Source: Flavonifractor sp. AGMB03687
GTDB lineage: Bacteria; Bacillota; Clostridia; Oscillospirales; Oscillospiraceae
DNA: 64,000 bases
Assembly (NCBI RefSeq): GCF_017811815.1
Contig: NZ_JADKZI010000008.1
Coordinates: 1 to 64,000, forward strand
Direction of reading: 5' to 3'
A program made the position numbers and the translations under genes. Below the pieces are notes generated by a model that saw only the letters and a list, made by a program, of their open reading frames with translations, did not search any database and had not been told where the DNA came from. Below are positions 7,826 to 17,175 of the stretch, piece after piece. Every line of letters starts with the position of its first letter. Position 1 is the first letter of the stretch.

Positions 7826-8701
7826 TCACCCCCTTAGGTCAATGCCGCTGGCCTTCTTGTCCAGCATGGTCTTGATGAGTTCCGCAATATGGGCCCCGGC
7901 TTCCACGGCGGTGGTGCCCCCCTTGTGGATGTTGGAGATCACCGTCCGCTTGGACTCGGGGATGCCAATGTGGGGCTTGTAGGTCAGGTATGCCGACATG
8001 GACTCGGCGGTCACCAGGCCGGGCCGCTCCCCTACCAGCATGCACACAACCTCCGCACCCGTCAGGTCGCCGATGTGGTCGGAGGCGCCCACCCGGCAGT
8101 ACTTCACATAGAGCACCGGGCCGCCCTCCAGACCGTAGGCCTTCAGGCCCGCCCGCACCGCCTGGAGGCAGTCCACAGCGTTGGCCTCGATGGCGGCGGA
8201 ACTGAGTCCGTCCCCCACCACCAGGGCGATCTTGGGATTCTGCCCAAAAGTCTTTTTGATGATGGCCTGGTTCTCCTCGTCGAACCGGCGGCCCTTGTCG
8301 GGCCGGGTCAGGTACTCGTCCTTGGTCTGGCACAGGGTCTGGACGGGCACAAAGCCGTTGTTCACCGCAAACTCGTCGGGCACATGGGAGAACACCGAGT
8401 CCTGGGCAGCGGCGTGGTCGGCCCGCATCCGCAGCATGGAGATGGTCCGGTACCGGGCTCCCGCTCGCCCCAGGCCCAGCCGGGCGGGGGTCTTTAACTT
8501 CAGGTCCTGAAAGGCCTGGCCGCTGCGGGGGTTGTCCACCAGGTACTGCCGCCGCAGGTCGATCTGGGTAATATCCTCCAGGCAGCCCTGGCTCACATCC
8601 TCCTGCCGGGAGGCGGGCCGGGTCGCGGTCACGGCAGCAGGCTTTCCCGCCAGCTCCAGCACCATCCGCTCCACCATGGAGCGCAGTTCTTTTTCATCCA
8701 A
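7826..8701 (-). CDS. eutC: EutC, ethanolamine ammonia-lyase small subunit, TTG start
   Basis: A 291-residue small subunit that with EutB forms the AdoCbl-dependent lyase splitting ethanolamine into acetaldehyde and ammonia. Clear EutC blocks: [72 protein letters not shown]. The N-terminal helix [19 protein letters not shown] matches the known EutC compartment-targeting helix. I place the start at TTG 8701, 8 nt after AAGGAGG, which overlaps the eutB stop; the nearby ATG is out of frame. Confidence 0.93.
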   Translation of the reverse strand: MDEKELRSMVERMVLELAGKPAAVTATRPASRQEDVSQGCLEDITQIDLRRQYLVDNPRSGQAFQDLKLKTPARLGLGRAGARYRTISMLRMRADHAAAQDSVFSHVPDEFAVNNGFVPVQTLCQTKDEYLTRPDKGRRFDEENQAIIKKTFGQNPKIALVVGDGLSSAAIEANAVDCLQAVRAGLKAYGLEGGPVLYVKYCRVGASDHIGDLTGAEVVCMLVGERPGLVTAESMSAYLTYKPHIGIPESKRTVISNIHKGGTTAVEAGAHIAELIKTMLDKKASGIDLRG

Positions 8702-8714
8702 ATTCAAAACCTCC

Positions 8715-10079
8715 TTACCCCAGCAGCACCGACGCGTCACCCGCCAGGGGGGTCAGCTTGCCGTTCTCCACAAAGCCCATGTCCTCCAGCCACCGCTGGA
8801 AGGGGGGAATGGCGGTGAGGCCGAACATCTCCCGCAGGGCGGCGGTCTCATGGAAGCCGGTGGTCTGGTAGTTGAGCATCACGTCGTCCCCGTGGGGGAT
8901 GCCCATAAAGTAGTTGCACCCGGCGGCGGTGAGCAGCACCGCCAGATCCTCGATGTCGTTCTGGTCGGCCTTCATGTGGTTGGTGTAGCAGGCGTCGCAC
9001 CCCATGGGCACGCCGGTCAGCTTGCCCATGAAGTGATCTTCCAATCCAGCCCGTATTACTTGCTTGGAATTATATAGATATTCCGGTCCGATAAAGCCCA
9101 CCACCGTGTTCACCAGGTAGGGCTGGAACCGCTTGGCAAAGCCGTAGCACCGGGCCTCCATCACCACCTGGTCCGCCCCATGGTGAGCCTCAGAGGACAG
9201 CTCGGAGCCCTGGCCGGTCTCAAAGTACATCACGTTGGGCCCCACGGCGGTGCCCTCCTTCAGGGCCAGCTGCCGGGCCTCCTCAATCAGCTTGCCGTCC
9301 AGGCCGAAGGCCTCGTTGCCCTTCTGGGACCCGGCGATGGACTGGAAGATCAGGTCGCAGGGGGCCCCCTTGCGCACCGCCTCCATCTGGGTGGTGACGT
9401 GGGCCAGCACGCAGATCTGGGTGGGGATGTTCCAGCGGTTGCGCACCTCATGGAACCGGTCCAGCACCCGGCGCACACTTTCCACCGAATCGTCCACCGG
9501 GTTGAGGCCCAGCACCGCGTCACCTGCCCCGAATGTCAGTCCCTCCAGCAGGGAGGCCAGGATGCCGTCCGGGTCGTCGGTGGGGTGGTTTGGCTGGAGG
9601 CGGCAGGACAGGGTGCCCGGCAGGCCGATGGTGGTGTTGCAGTGGGCGGTAACCTTGATCTTCTTGGCGGCATAGATCAGGTCCATGTTGCTCATCAGCT
9701 TGGTCACGGCGGCGATCATCTCGGCCGTCAGGCCACGGCTCACCCACCGGATGGCGTCGCCGTCGTGGTTTTCCGCCAGCAGCCATTCCCGCAGCTCGGC
9801 CACCGTCCAGTTCTTGATCTGGTCGTAAATCTTTTCGTTCACGTCGTCCTGAATGATGCGGGTGACCTCGTCCTCCTCATAGGGGACGGCGGGGTGGTTG
9901 CGCAGGTCGGCCAGAGTCAGATTGGCCACCACCACCTTGGCCGCCACCCGCTCCTCAGCGTTCTCGGCGGCAATGCCCGCCAGCCGGTCTCCCGACTTCT
10001 CCTCATTGGCTTTGGCCAGGGCGTCCTTGATCGACTTGAATTCATAGACATGCCCCAGCAGCTTGGTCTTGAGTATCAT
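8715..10079 (-). CDS. eutB: EutB, ethanolamine ammonia-lyase large subunit
   Basis: A 454-residue catalytic TIM-barrel subunit of ethanolamine ammonia-lyase, holding the substrate and with EutC the adenosylcobalamin. Family blocks: [80 protein letters not shown] and [20 protein letters not shown]. Length equals that of Salmonella EutB (453). AAAGGAG lies 7 nt before the ATG. It follows eutA, the dedicated reactivase, by 18 nt. Confidence 0.96.
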   Translation of the reverse strand: MILKTKLLGHVYEFKSIKDALAKANEEKSGDRLAGIAAENAEERVAAKVVVANLTLADLRNHPAVPYEEDEVTRIIQDDVNEKIYDQIKNWTVAELREWLLAENHDGDAIRWVSRGLTAEMIAAVTKLMSNMDLIYAAKKIKVTAHCNTTIGLPGTLSCRLQPNHPTDDPDGILASLLEGLTFGAGDAVLGLNPVDDSVESVRRVLDRFHEVRNRWNIPTQICVLAHVTTQMEAVRKGAPCDLIFQSIAGSQKGNEAFGLDGKLIEEARQLALKEGTAVGPNVMYFETGQGSELSSEAHHGADQVVMEARCYGFAKRFQPYLVNTVVGFIGPEYLYNSKQVIRAGLEDHFMGKLTGVPMGCDACYTNHMKADQNDIEDLAVLLTAAGCNYFMGIPHGDDVMLNYQTTGFHETAALREMFGLTAIPPFQRWLEDMGFVENGKLTPLAGDASVLLG

Positions 10080-10097
10080 GTGATCGCTCCTTTGCGG

Positions 10098-11513
10098 CTA
10101 CGATTTGTTAAATACAAGTGTTTTTATAACGATGGGTAATACCGCACCCCCGGCCACCGGGGCGCCGATGTCGATATAGTCCCCGTTGTCCACCCCCACG
10201 CTGTCCAGACAAAGCAGGGGGCCGGGCAGCAGGGCGGCCATGGCCTGACCCAGCACCTTGGCCTGGTCGGCCTCCACCGCCACGATGGGAACAAAGCCCG
10301 CCTCCACCAGGGGAGCCAGGCCCTTCGCCACCCCCTGGGCCAGCTCCTGGATGCGGCGGTAGGAGGGGTTGCGCTCTCCCCGCAGGGCCAGGGCCAGCTG
10401 CACCAGTCCCCCCTGGTCCTGGTACCAGCCCAGTTTGTCCCGAATACACCTTGCCAGTTCTTCCGGCGGTCCCCCCTCCTCTCCGGCGGCCAGCTTGAGG
10501 ATGGGGATGTTTTTCAGGGGAAAGGTGATGTCCCGGTAGAAGATGGTGGAGCCGGACAGATCGGTGGCGTGGCTCCCCGCCCCCACCACCGTGGCCCGGA
10601 TGGTCTCCGCCCCCCGGAAGCGGCCTGCCTTCTGAAAGGCCGGTGAGGCAGCAATGGCCCGCCCCAGCAGCACGCCCATGTCCCCGAAGGCCAGCCAGTC
10701 CGCTGACGGTTGATCGATGCAGTCGGCCACCCCGCCGGAGAAGGACACCACCGGCACCTCCTCCACCGTCCAGCTAGTGCCCTCCGTAAGAAAGGCATCC
10801 AGCTTATCCCGGCCGGGTCGCAGGCCCGCAGCCTGCTCCAGAGCCTCCACCATGATCCGCAGGGTGGGCTGCAAGGTTTCCGGCGTGACCCGCTGGCCCA
10901 CCACCGGGGCGGGGCACCCGGCCCGGGGAAACACCGGGGACACGTAGGTGACCTGTCCGCCTTTGTCCACCTTGATGAGCCGCCCGCCCACGTCCAGGCA
11001 GCCGGTGCGCACCAGCTCTCCATTTCGGTACAAAGCCAGGTTGGCGGTGCCGCCGCCGATATCAAAGTGTAATACTGTTGTGTGATGCTCCTTTGCGTAT
11101 TCATCCGCACCCGCTCCACGGGCGGCCAGGATGGACTCCAGGTCCGGCCCGGCGGTAGCCACCACGAAATCCCCGGCAAACTCCGACAGGGCAGAGAGCA
11201 CCTCTTTGGCGTTCTCCTTCCGGGCAGTTTCTCCGGTGATGATGACCGCCCCGGTGTCTACCTGGGACTTGTCAAAGCCCGACTTGCGGTACTCCTCCTC
11301 CACAATGGTCCTTACCCCGGCAGCGTCGATGACGGTGTCGGACAGCAGGGGGGTGAAGTGGATGGCGGAGCGGTAGAGCACCTCCCGCCCGGCGATGGAC
11401 ACCCGGGGCACCGTGAAGGGGGTGGCCCGGTTCTCCAAAGTTAATCGGGATAAAATCAGTTGGGTAGTGGAGGTACCGATGTCAATGCCAACAGATAGCA
11501 GCTGCTCCCCCAT
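10098..11513 (-). CDS. eutA: EutA, ethanolamine ammonia-lyase reactivating factor
   Basis: A 471-residue ASKHA-type ATPase that exchanges damaged cobalamin out of the EutBC lyase. The actin-like phosphate-1 motif is VGIDIGTSTTQLILS near the N-terminus, with LHFDIGGGTANLALYRNGEL as the second glycine-rich loop. The ATG at 11513 shares a base with the eutG stop (TAATG) and has GGAG 8 nt upstream. An upstream in-frame start at 11582 would lie inside eutG and has no such support. Confidence 0.94.
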   Translation of the reverse strand: MGEQLLSVGIDIGTSTTQLILSRLTLENRATPFTVPRVSIAGREVLYRSAIHFTPLLSDTVIDAAGVRTIVEEEYRKSGFDKSQVDTGAVIITGETARKENAKEVLSALSEFAGDFVVATAGPDLESILAARGAGADEYAKEHHTTVLHFDIGGGTANLALYRNGELVRTGCLDVGGRLIKVDKGGQVTYVSPVFPRAGCPAPVVGQRVTPETLQPTLRIMVEALEQAAGLRPGRDKLDAFLTEGTSWTVEEVPVVSFSGGVADCIDQPSADWLAFGDMGVLLGRAIAASPAFQKAGRFRGAETIRATVVGAGSHATDLSGSTIFYRDITFPLKNIPILKLAAGEEGGPPEELARCIRDKLGWYQDQGGLVQLALALRGERNPSYRRIQELAQGVAKGLAPLVEAGFVPIVAVEADQAKVLGQAMAALLPGPLLCLDSVGVDNGDYIDIGAPVAGGAVLPIVIKTLVFNKS

Positions 11514-12598
11514 TACGCCAGCTCCCGCAGAATGGTCTTGATGTCCTGGGCGGTGACGCTCCGGGGATTGGAGGGGGCGCACAGGTCGGCCAGGGCGGCG
11601 GCGGCGATCTCATCCCCCTTGGCCTTCACCTCCTTGGGGTCCACCCCGCACTCCGACAGGCGGCCCGGCTGCTCCAGCCGCCCCCGCAGCCGCTCCATGG
11701 CAAAGGCCAGCCCCCGGGCGGTGGGGGTCAGGCCGCAGGCCTTGGCCAGGGCGGCGTACCGCTCCGCCGTGTGGTGATCGGATGCGTTGAAGCGGATCAC
11801 GTGGGGCAGCAGCATGGCGTTGAGCCGCCCGTGGGGGATGTGGAACCGTCCGCCCAGGGCGTGGGCCATGCTGTGACTCAGCCCCAGTCCGGCCCCATTG
11901 AAGGCCATCCCCGCCAGGTTGGAGGAGAGCAGCATATCCGCCTTGGCCTCCTGGTCCCCATGAAAGGCGGCGGGCAGGTTTTTCCAGGCCAGGGCAAAGG
12001 CCTTCTCCGCCAGGGCGTCGGTGTACACATTGGCACCCTTGGCCACATAGGCCTCGGCGGCGTGGGTGAGCACGTCCATACCGGTGTCCGCCGTCACCTT
12101 GGGGGGCACCCCGGCAAGAAAGACCGGGTCCAGCACCGCCCGGTGGGGCAGCAGATCGTCGTCCACCAGGGGGTACTTCACCCCCTTCTGGCTGTCGGTG
12201 AGCACGGCGAAGGAGGTGACCTCCGAGCCGGTACCGGCGGTGGTGGGCACCGCCCAGAAGGAAATCTCCCCCGCCGCCCCCAGCTTTTTGCCGTACTCCA
12301 CCATGGCCTTGGCGCAGTCCAGGGCGGAGCCGCCGCCGAAGGCCACCACCGCCTGGGGCTTGAAGTCCGCCAGGGCCCTGGCACCCCTGGCCACCACCTC
12401 CAGCGGCGGGTCGGGCACCACGCCGGTAAAGGTCTCCACGGTGCAGCCGGGCAGCCGGGCCTTCACCTGGTCCAGCAGGCCGGATTTGGCCAAAAAGTCG
12501 TCGGTGACCACCATCACCCGCTGCCCGGCCAGCTCCTCCAGGGCGGCCAGCGCATCGGCTCCAAAGGAAATGGCGGTCTTCAGTCTGAATCGTTCCAT
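11513..12598 (-). CDS. eutG: EutG-type iron-containing alcohol dehydrogenase
   Basis: A 361-residue group III Fe-dependent alcohol dehydrogenase, reducing acetaldehyde to ethanol and regenerating NAD+ for EutE. The nucleotide-binding AVVAFGGGSALDCAKAMVEY and the metal ligands in TADTGMDVLTHAAEAYV (Asp, His) and LSHSMAHALGGRFHIPHGR (His, His) are present. It is first in the operon, with a GGGGG stretch before the ATG at 12598 and a leader of about 145 nt. PduQ-like 1-propanol dehydrogenases are close relatives, but the context favours ethanolamine. Confidence 0.9.
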   Translation of the reverse strand: MERFRLKTAISFGADALAALEELAGQRVMVVTDDFLAKSGLLDQVKARLPGCTVETFTGVVPDPPLEVVARGARALADFKPQAVVAFGGGSALDCAKAMVEYGKKLGAAGEISFWAVPTTAGTGSEVTSFAVLTDSQKGVKYPLVDDDLLPHRAVLDPVFLAGVPPKVTADTGMDVLTHAAEAYVAKGANVYTDALAEKAFALAWKNLPAAFHGDQEAKADMLLSSNLAGMAFNGAGLGLSHSMAHALGGRFHIPHGRLNAMLLPHVIRFNASDHHTAERYAALAKACGLTPTARGLAFAMERLRGRLEQPGRLSECGVDPKEVKAKGDEIAAAALADLCAPSNPRSVTAQDIKTILRELA

Positions 12599-12779
12599 GG
12601 GCGCCCCCTGTTTCTTCCTTGATGGCCTTAGTATGGCGGCAGTGGTTGAGAATATACCAAAAATCCACCCAAAGACATCGAAAGAAAAGCTTCATCATTC
12701 CTTTAGAATCTGTTCACACCCTGTTCACCATCCCTTGGCGAAAAACGGATATGATAACAGCGTCAGGTACAAATGACAA
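12599..12779 (-). promoter_or_regulatory. Promoter and 5' leader of the eut operon
   Basis: On the minus strand TTGTCA (12774-12779), 17-nt spacer, TATCAT (12751-12756); transcription should start near 12744. The roughly 145-nt leader carries two direct GTGAACA copies 11 bp apart (12711-12717 and 12722-12728), one helical turn, just past the start point, suiting a repressor. I found no EutV antiterminator hairpin motif (AGCAANGRRGCUCC) and no clear cobalamin riboswitch. No eutV/eutW regulators are in the window, so control must differ from the Enterococcus model or lie elsewhere. Confidence 0.6.
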
Positions 12780-12816
12780 ACCATTCTCCTCTCTCTCTTA
12801 CCTCTCTGTTCAAACG

Positions 12817-12854
12817 CAGGAACGCCCGCCAAATGGCGGGCGTTCCTGTTTTTT
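12817..12854 (+). terminator. Intrinsic terminator or attenuator on the plus strand
   Basis: Stem CAGGAACGCCCGCC / GGCGGGCGTTCCTG with an AAAT loop and TTTTTT tail. No gene ends just upstream on the plus strand, so it may attenuate a transcript leading into the gene at 12925 or end an unannotated small RNA from the divergent region. Confidence 0.75.
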
Positions 12855-12924
12855 GTCTTTCGGTGTATGCAAACGTACAACAAAAGGCCCTGTTTCTCCT
12901 TATAATAAAAGGAAGTGATCTCAA

Positions 12925-13404
12925 ATGGGGCTATTCAACTATTCCATCCCGTCTGCCGGCGAGATCCAATCTCAGCAGATGCTGCACCTGCTCCAGCTCT
13001 TTGCCGCCCAGCTGGAACCCGCCCGGGCCATGGAGGTGGCTTGGGTCTACCCGGAATTTGTGCCCGGTGCAGTGTACCAGACGGGAGATTATGTCCGCCG
13101 AGGTTTCAACTCTGTGGGCGATCCCCAGCTCTACCAGGTGACCCTGGACCACCGGTCCTCCGCCGCCTCGCTGCCGGAGCACACTCCGGAGCTCTATGAG
13201 CCGGTGGGTCTGGACAGCGGCGGCGTCCCCCTGTGGAGCCGCCCCGCGGGGGATCGGGACGGCTATGCACGCGGGGACGTGGTGTCCTTCCGGGGCCTCC
13301 GGTACCGCTGTCTGACAGACGACTGCCTGCTCAGCCCGGAGGAAGGGCCGGACCAATGGCAGGCACGGAACGATACACGCACAGAAGAGCCGCCGGTCGA
13401 TTGA
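12925..13404 (+). CDS. Small protein with carbohydrate-binding (CBM5/12-like) modules
   Basis: A 159-residue protein with two short aromatic-rich segments typical of carbohydrate-binding modules seen in chitinases and phage tail proteins: VPGAVYQTGDYVRRGFNSVG...LYQVTL (near 48-75) and YARGDVVSFRGLRYRCL (near 112-128), each with the G-D-x-V-x-Y/F-x-G-x-x-Y pattern. There is no signal peptide and no phage gene nearby. AAGGAAG lies 9 nt before the ATG; TATAAT at 12901-12906 is too close to the start to be its only -10. The role is unknown; phage-tail-derived origin is possible. Confidence 0.6.
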   Translation: MGLFNYSIPSAGEIQSQQMLHLLQLFAAQLEPARAMEVAWVYPEFVPGAVYQTGDYVRRGFNSVGDPQLYQVTLDHRSSAASLPEHTPELYEPVGLDSGGVPLWSRPAGDRDGYARGDVVSFRGLRYRCLTDDCLLSPEEGPDQWQARNDTRTEEPPVD

Positions 13405-13418
13405 CTGGCGGCTCTTCT
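13383..13418. terminator. Hairpin terminator over the stop codon
   Basis: Perfect 12-bp stem AGAAGAGCCGCC / GGCGGCTCTTCT; the TGA of the upstream gene lies in the loop. The T-rich tail is weak (GCGTTGTTC). Confidence 0.55.
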
Positions 13419-13456
13419 GCGTTGTTCAGAGCGGATCTTCGCTGATGACGGTTTAC

Positions 13457-13660
13457 TTACTTGGTCATGCCGTCCTCATAGGCCTTGATCATCTTCTTCA
13501 CCATCTGGCCTCCAACGGAACCGGCCTCACGGCTGGTGAGATCGCCGTTGTAGCCCTGCTTCAGGTTGACACCCACCTCGGAGGCGGCCTCCATCTTGAA
13601 CTTGTTCAGGGCCTCGCGAGCGCTGGAAACCACGGGCTGATTGCTGTTGCTGTTGGACAT
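13457..13660 (-). CDS. Alpha/beta-type small acid-soluble spore protein
   Basis: A 67-residue SASP that coats and protects DNA in the dormant spore and is degraded by GPR protease on germination. Family signatures are NKFKMEAASEVGVNLKQGYN (around the GPR cleavage site), DLTSREAGSVGGQMVKKMI and the Asn/Ser-rich start. ATG at 13660 has AAGGAG 10 nt upstream; an ORF extension to 13723 lacks an RBS. I could not find a convincing sigma-G promoter in the 150 nt upstream. It shows that the organism belongs to an endospore-forming lineage. Confidence 0.95.
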   Translation of the reverse strand: MSNSNSNQPVVSSAREALNKFKMEAASEVGVNLKQGYNGDLTSREAGSVGGQMVKKMIKAYEDGMTK

Positions 13661-13798
13661 GATGTTGCATCTCCTTTGCAATCGTTTTGTTGGATCGGTG
13701 ATCCGAGCATAGCTTTGCCCCATGCGGATTTTCTATGCGATTTTTCTTCTGCCAATCCATGGACTACATAAATCAGCCAACCGCAAAAACTCAGCTCA

Positions 13799-13830
13799 TA
13801 AAAATGGCCGCCCGAAGGCGGCCATTTTTT
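13799..13830. terminator. Bidirectional terminator after the SLH gene
   Basis: Stem AATGGCCGCC / GGCGGCCATT with a CGAA loop and A/T runs on both sides, 14 nt past the stop of the minus-strand surface protein. Confidence 0.88.
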
Positions 13831-13843
13831 ATTTGGATCTAAT

Positions 13844-16800
13844 TTACTTTTCGATGAAGCGCATGAGGATGGTGGCAACCTCAGCGCGGGTAGCGGTGCC
13901 CTGGGGATTCAGAGCGCCGGCGCCGTTGCCGGTGATGACGCCGCTCTCCACGGCCCAGATCATGGCGTTCACCGCCCAGTCGCTGACAGAGGCGCTGTCG
14001 GGATAACCGGACAGGTCGCTCTCCACCACGGGGCTGCCGGCGTAGCGCCACAGCATGGTGACCAGCTGCTCACGGGTCAGGTTGGCCTCCAGGTTGGTGC
14101 CGTCGGACACGCCCTCGGCGATGGCCCACACAGCGCCAGCCTCATACCAGGTGGAGCCGGTGGAGGTGTCCACGCCGTCGTAGCGGGCCAGGATGGTGAG
14201 GATCATAGCCCGGCTGGTGGTGACGAAGGGAGAGAAGGTGGTAGCGGAGGTGCCGTTCATGAGGTCATTCTCATAGACGTACTCCACCGCATCGTGGTAC
14301 CAGTCGCCCTTGTTCACGTCGGCGAAGGGCAGGGTGACCACAGGCTTGGTCTCCTCCTTCACGAACACGGCCTCCACGGTGACCTTGGAGCCGGGCATCT
14401 TGAAGGTGAACTTGTTGGCGCTCTTCTCGGTCAGCTTGACGGCGCCGCCGTCCTTGGCGGTGACGATCAGGCTGTCCAGCTCGTAGCCCTTGTCGGGTTT
14501 CACGGTGATGGTCACGGTGTCACCCTTGTCGGCCCGGCCGGGATTCACAGTCACACGGCCGCCGGTGGTGCGGTCCACATTCACCAGGTAGTCGCCGGAG
14601 GGCTCGGTGGTACCGCCAGTAGAAGAACCGCCGCCAGTATAATTCCAGTGGGCATAGATCGTGCTGTTGGCTGTAAATACATACTGTCCAGTAACCTGCA
14701 TTCCACCCTCAGCGGCAGTATACCAGCCAGTAAAAATGTACTCGCCCGCTTTTGTCGGGGTAGGCAGTTCAGTTAGCTTACCCTCGTTATTAGTCGTAGC
14801 AGTCGTTTCGGCAAGTGCATTGCCGCCGTTGACGTCGAAGGTAATAGTGTAGGTCTGTGTGCCAGGAATTACGGTGCCTTCACCGCTACCTCCATCCGGT
14901 GCATAATACAGCGTGATCTCAGCACCATGGAGATACTTTTCATTGATAGCAGCAGCAATCTGCTCCTGGGTCGCGTCTTCGCTAATATGATCATCCTCAG
15001 CATTCAGAGCGATAGCGGTAGCCTTATCCGCATACACTAAGGGTTTGCCGGAGTTACCCGTCACATTGGACAGGGTGATCTCAGGGATCTCGGTCACTCC
15101 GCCGCCCATGGCATATTCGATATTGGCATAAGCACTTGCCGCCGGATGCAGATCGCAATTTTCCAATGTAACATTGGCACCATTGATCATAACAGAGGTG
15201 TAGGTACCGCCACGAACAGTTACACCACTAAGCTTGCCGCCACTACAGCAGTAAAACTGTACACCGTGCTTGATCTGGTCGTTAGTCTCAACGATCAGAT
15301 TTTTAACGATCACATTCCCGCCACCAGCGTTTACAAACGCACCATCAGAGGGGGCTCCAACACTGCCGCCGGTATATGCCAGAGTCTTGCCATTACCATC
15401 CAAAGTTACTCCAGCAGGAATAGTGACAGCAACAGAGGACTCTACATCTTTCAGCAACAGAATAGTATCACCATTTTGAGCTGCATCGACCGCATCATCA
15501 AAAGATGCATAATAAGTAGAACCAATCCGTGCAGCAGCATCAAATAGATCATCCGCCTGTCTGTCACAGATAACACTCATACCATCAGCCAAGATGATCT
15601 TACCTCCACTGACGGTATATTCGCCCAACTTTAAAGTAAAGGGACCCACACCACCTGCCATTTTTACTTCCACATCATTGGTAAGGGTCGCATTTTGTCT
15701 CAGTTCGATACCTTCTCCGGGCGTCAGATTCAGGCCATTACTACTAGTTAAGACATCTTGCAAAGCGGCAAGGACACCGCCGCCCTCCCAGTAATAGTAT
15801 ACTTCATAGGAAGGCCATACAGGATTTCCATTTGGGGTATTGACCACCACCCCGTCTGTCAAATCGACGTGGCGCTCTATAAAGGCTATTGGGTCATCCA
15901 TGTTACCAATATCAAACACTGCACCAGCACTACCACCCGTACTATCAGTAAAGGTCACCGTGCCATAAAACTTTACACTATTGTCATCTCTGTCGATCCG
16001 GATCAGTGTTTCAACCGGAGTTACATTACCGATAGTATCTGCAGCAATAGTAGAGTCTGCAATGACCAAACGATTTCCAGTTGCATCAGGATTTCCGGAA
16101 TTATAAATATCCCCATTGATCACGATCACAGAAAAGCTATATTTTTTATCCGTATTATATTGTCCATTTGTACCAATGACCGTGGACTGATTCTGAATCG
16201 TGATACTGCCGTTGTCTGTCCAAATATTAAAACCACTCCAGCCCAGCAGCGAAGAATGATCCACAGTAATATCTGCACCATCCATATCTCCTGTGCTAGT
16301 AGTATTTACCGCATATTGCCACCCATATATTTTGGAATCATTTAAGATCTCAACAGAACTTACGGTATTTCCAGGCAGATTTAGGCCACGACTATATCCG
16401 CCCATCCACTCATTTTGCCAATTTACACCATTTCTTACAACGGTATTGTCCAGAATAAGCTTATTATCCTTTGTGTTGCCCTGTCCAAAAGAGATGCCAC
16501 GCGCAGAGGCTGCGTTAAGAGCCACCGTAGAATTTTTGAGGTGGATCGTTACATTGGAGGGAGCGCTATTAAAGGTAGCCTTGGTAGATGCAACCTGGAT
16601 CCCCTGGGCAGCAGTGGCAAAGCCATCGCTTCCACTGGTGCAGGTATTTTCCAGCACCATCCTATCCGAATAGAGCTGTGCATTATCTGCTGCTACCGTA
16701 ATGGGCGCATAACCCGCATCCATTAGACCGCCGATCCGCAGATTCTGGATGGTCAAGTTTCCTTTAACCAGGATGGTATTCTGCCCGGAAGTGGCCAGCT

Positions 16801-17044
16801 TGGCAGCATCACTTTCGCCTTTCAGCGTAAGCTCTTTACCTTCCGGAATTTCCAGATCTCCATCCAGTTCAATCGTGTCACTTATCGTAATTGTGTCCCC
16901 AGAATCAGCAGATCGTACTGCATCCTTCAAGCTGCCAAAGCTTGTAACCGTAGTATCTGCCGCCATTGCCGACACAGGCAGCAACGTCAGCAGCATTGCC
17001 ATAACCAGCAGCAAGCTGCCGAGCCGTTTATGTGTTCGTCTCAT
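13844..17044 (-). CDS. Surface protein: beta-helix ectodomain, InlB-like repeat, three C-terminal SLH domains
   Basis: A secreted protein of 1066 residues. After a signal peptide (LGSLLLVMAMLLTLLPVSAMA) comes a long right-handed beta-helix-like region (to about 710) rich in short Asn/Gly/Thr strands (such as ELTLKGESDAAKLATSGQNT). A Listeria-Bacteroides-type repeat follows (FDVNGG...GWYTAAEGG), then a linker (NYTGGGSSTGG), a bacterial repeat domain (GYELDSLIVTAKDGG) and three SLH domains (near 905-1066: FADVNKGDWYHDAVEYVYEN, SRAMILTILARYDG, TRAEVATILMRFIE) that bind the cell-wall polymer. ATG at 17044 is 8 nt after AGGAGG. DNA from about 14640 to 16900 is markedly AT-richer than the SLH part, suggesting an exchanged ectodomain. 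Confidence 0.9.
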   Translation of the reverse strand: MRRTHKRLGSLLLVMAMLLTLLPVSAMAADTTVTSFGSLKDAVRSADSGDTITISDTIELDGDLEIPEGKELTLKGESDAAKLATSGQNTILVKGNLTIQNLRIGGLMDAGYAPITVAADNAQLYSDRMVLENTCTSGSDGFATAAQGIQVASTKATFNSAPSNVTIHLKNSTVALNAASARGISFGQGNTKDNKLILDNTVVRNGVNWQNEWMGGYSRGLNLPGNTVSSVEILNDSKIYGWQYAVNTTSTGDMDGADITVDHSSLLGWSGFNIWTDNGSITIQNQSTVIGTNGQYNTDKKYSFSVIVINGDIYNSGNPDATGNRLVIADSTIAADTIGNVTPVETLIRIDRDDNSVKFYGTVTFTDSTGGSAGAVFDIGNMDDPIAFIERHVDLTDGVVVNTPNGNPVWPSYEVYYYWEGGGVLAALQDVLTSSNGLNLTPGEGIELRQNATLTNDVEVKMAGGVGPFTLKLGEYTVSGGKIILADGMSVICDRQADDLFDAAARIGSTYYASFDDAVDAAQNGDTILLLKDVESSVAVTIPAGVTLDGNGKTLAYTGGSVGAPSDGAFVNAGGGNVIVKNLIVETNDQIKHGVQFYCCSGGKLSGVTVRGGTYTSVMINGANVTLENCDLHPAASAYANIEYAMGGGVTEIPEITLSNVTGNSGKPLVYADKATAIALNAEDDHISEDATQEQIAAAINEKYLHGAEITLYYAPDGGSGEGTVIPGTQTYTITFDVNGGNALAETTATTNNEGKLTELPTPTKAGEYIFTGWYTAAEGGMQVTGQYVFTANSTIYAHWNYTGGGSSTGGTTEPSGDYLVNVDRTTGGRVTVNPGRADKGDTVTITVKPDKGYELDSLIVTAKDGGAVKLTEKSANKFTFKMPGSKVTVEAVFVKEETKPVVTLPFADVNKGDWYHDAVEYVYENDLMNGTSATTFSPFVTTSRAMILTILARYDGVDTSTGSTWYEAGAVWAIAEGVSDGTNLEANLTREQLVTMLWRYAGSPVVESDLSGYPDSASVSDWAVNAMIWAVESGVITGNGAGALNPQGTATRAEVATILMRFIEK

Positions 17045-17137
17045 AAGCATATCCTCCTTAATTTGATTTTCGTACTTAGAGCCTTCGCACCCTCATTCTA
17101 GCTCCTGAGGAAAGATGTGTCGACCACAGGAAATGGA

Positions 17138-17169
17138 AAATCCGTGGAGCGCTTCCGCTCCACGGATTT
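17138..17169 (-). terminator. Intrinsic terminator of the pnc operon
   Basis: Perfect 14-bp stem AAATCCGTGGAGCG / CGCTCCACGGATTT with a 4-nt loop, just past the pncB stop; TTTT follows on the minus strand. Confidence 0.85.
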
Positions 17170-17175
17170 CTTTCC

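Noticed and set aside
12599-12744. EutV-type dual hairpin antiterminator or cobalamin riboswitch in the eut leader
   Set aside because: Neither the AGCAANGRRGCUCC motif nor a B12 box could be found by eye on the transcribed strand.
12925-13404. Prophage remnant
   Set aside because: Only one phage-tail-like module is present; no integrase, attachment repeats or other phage genes lie nearby.
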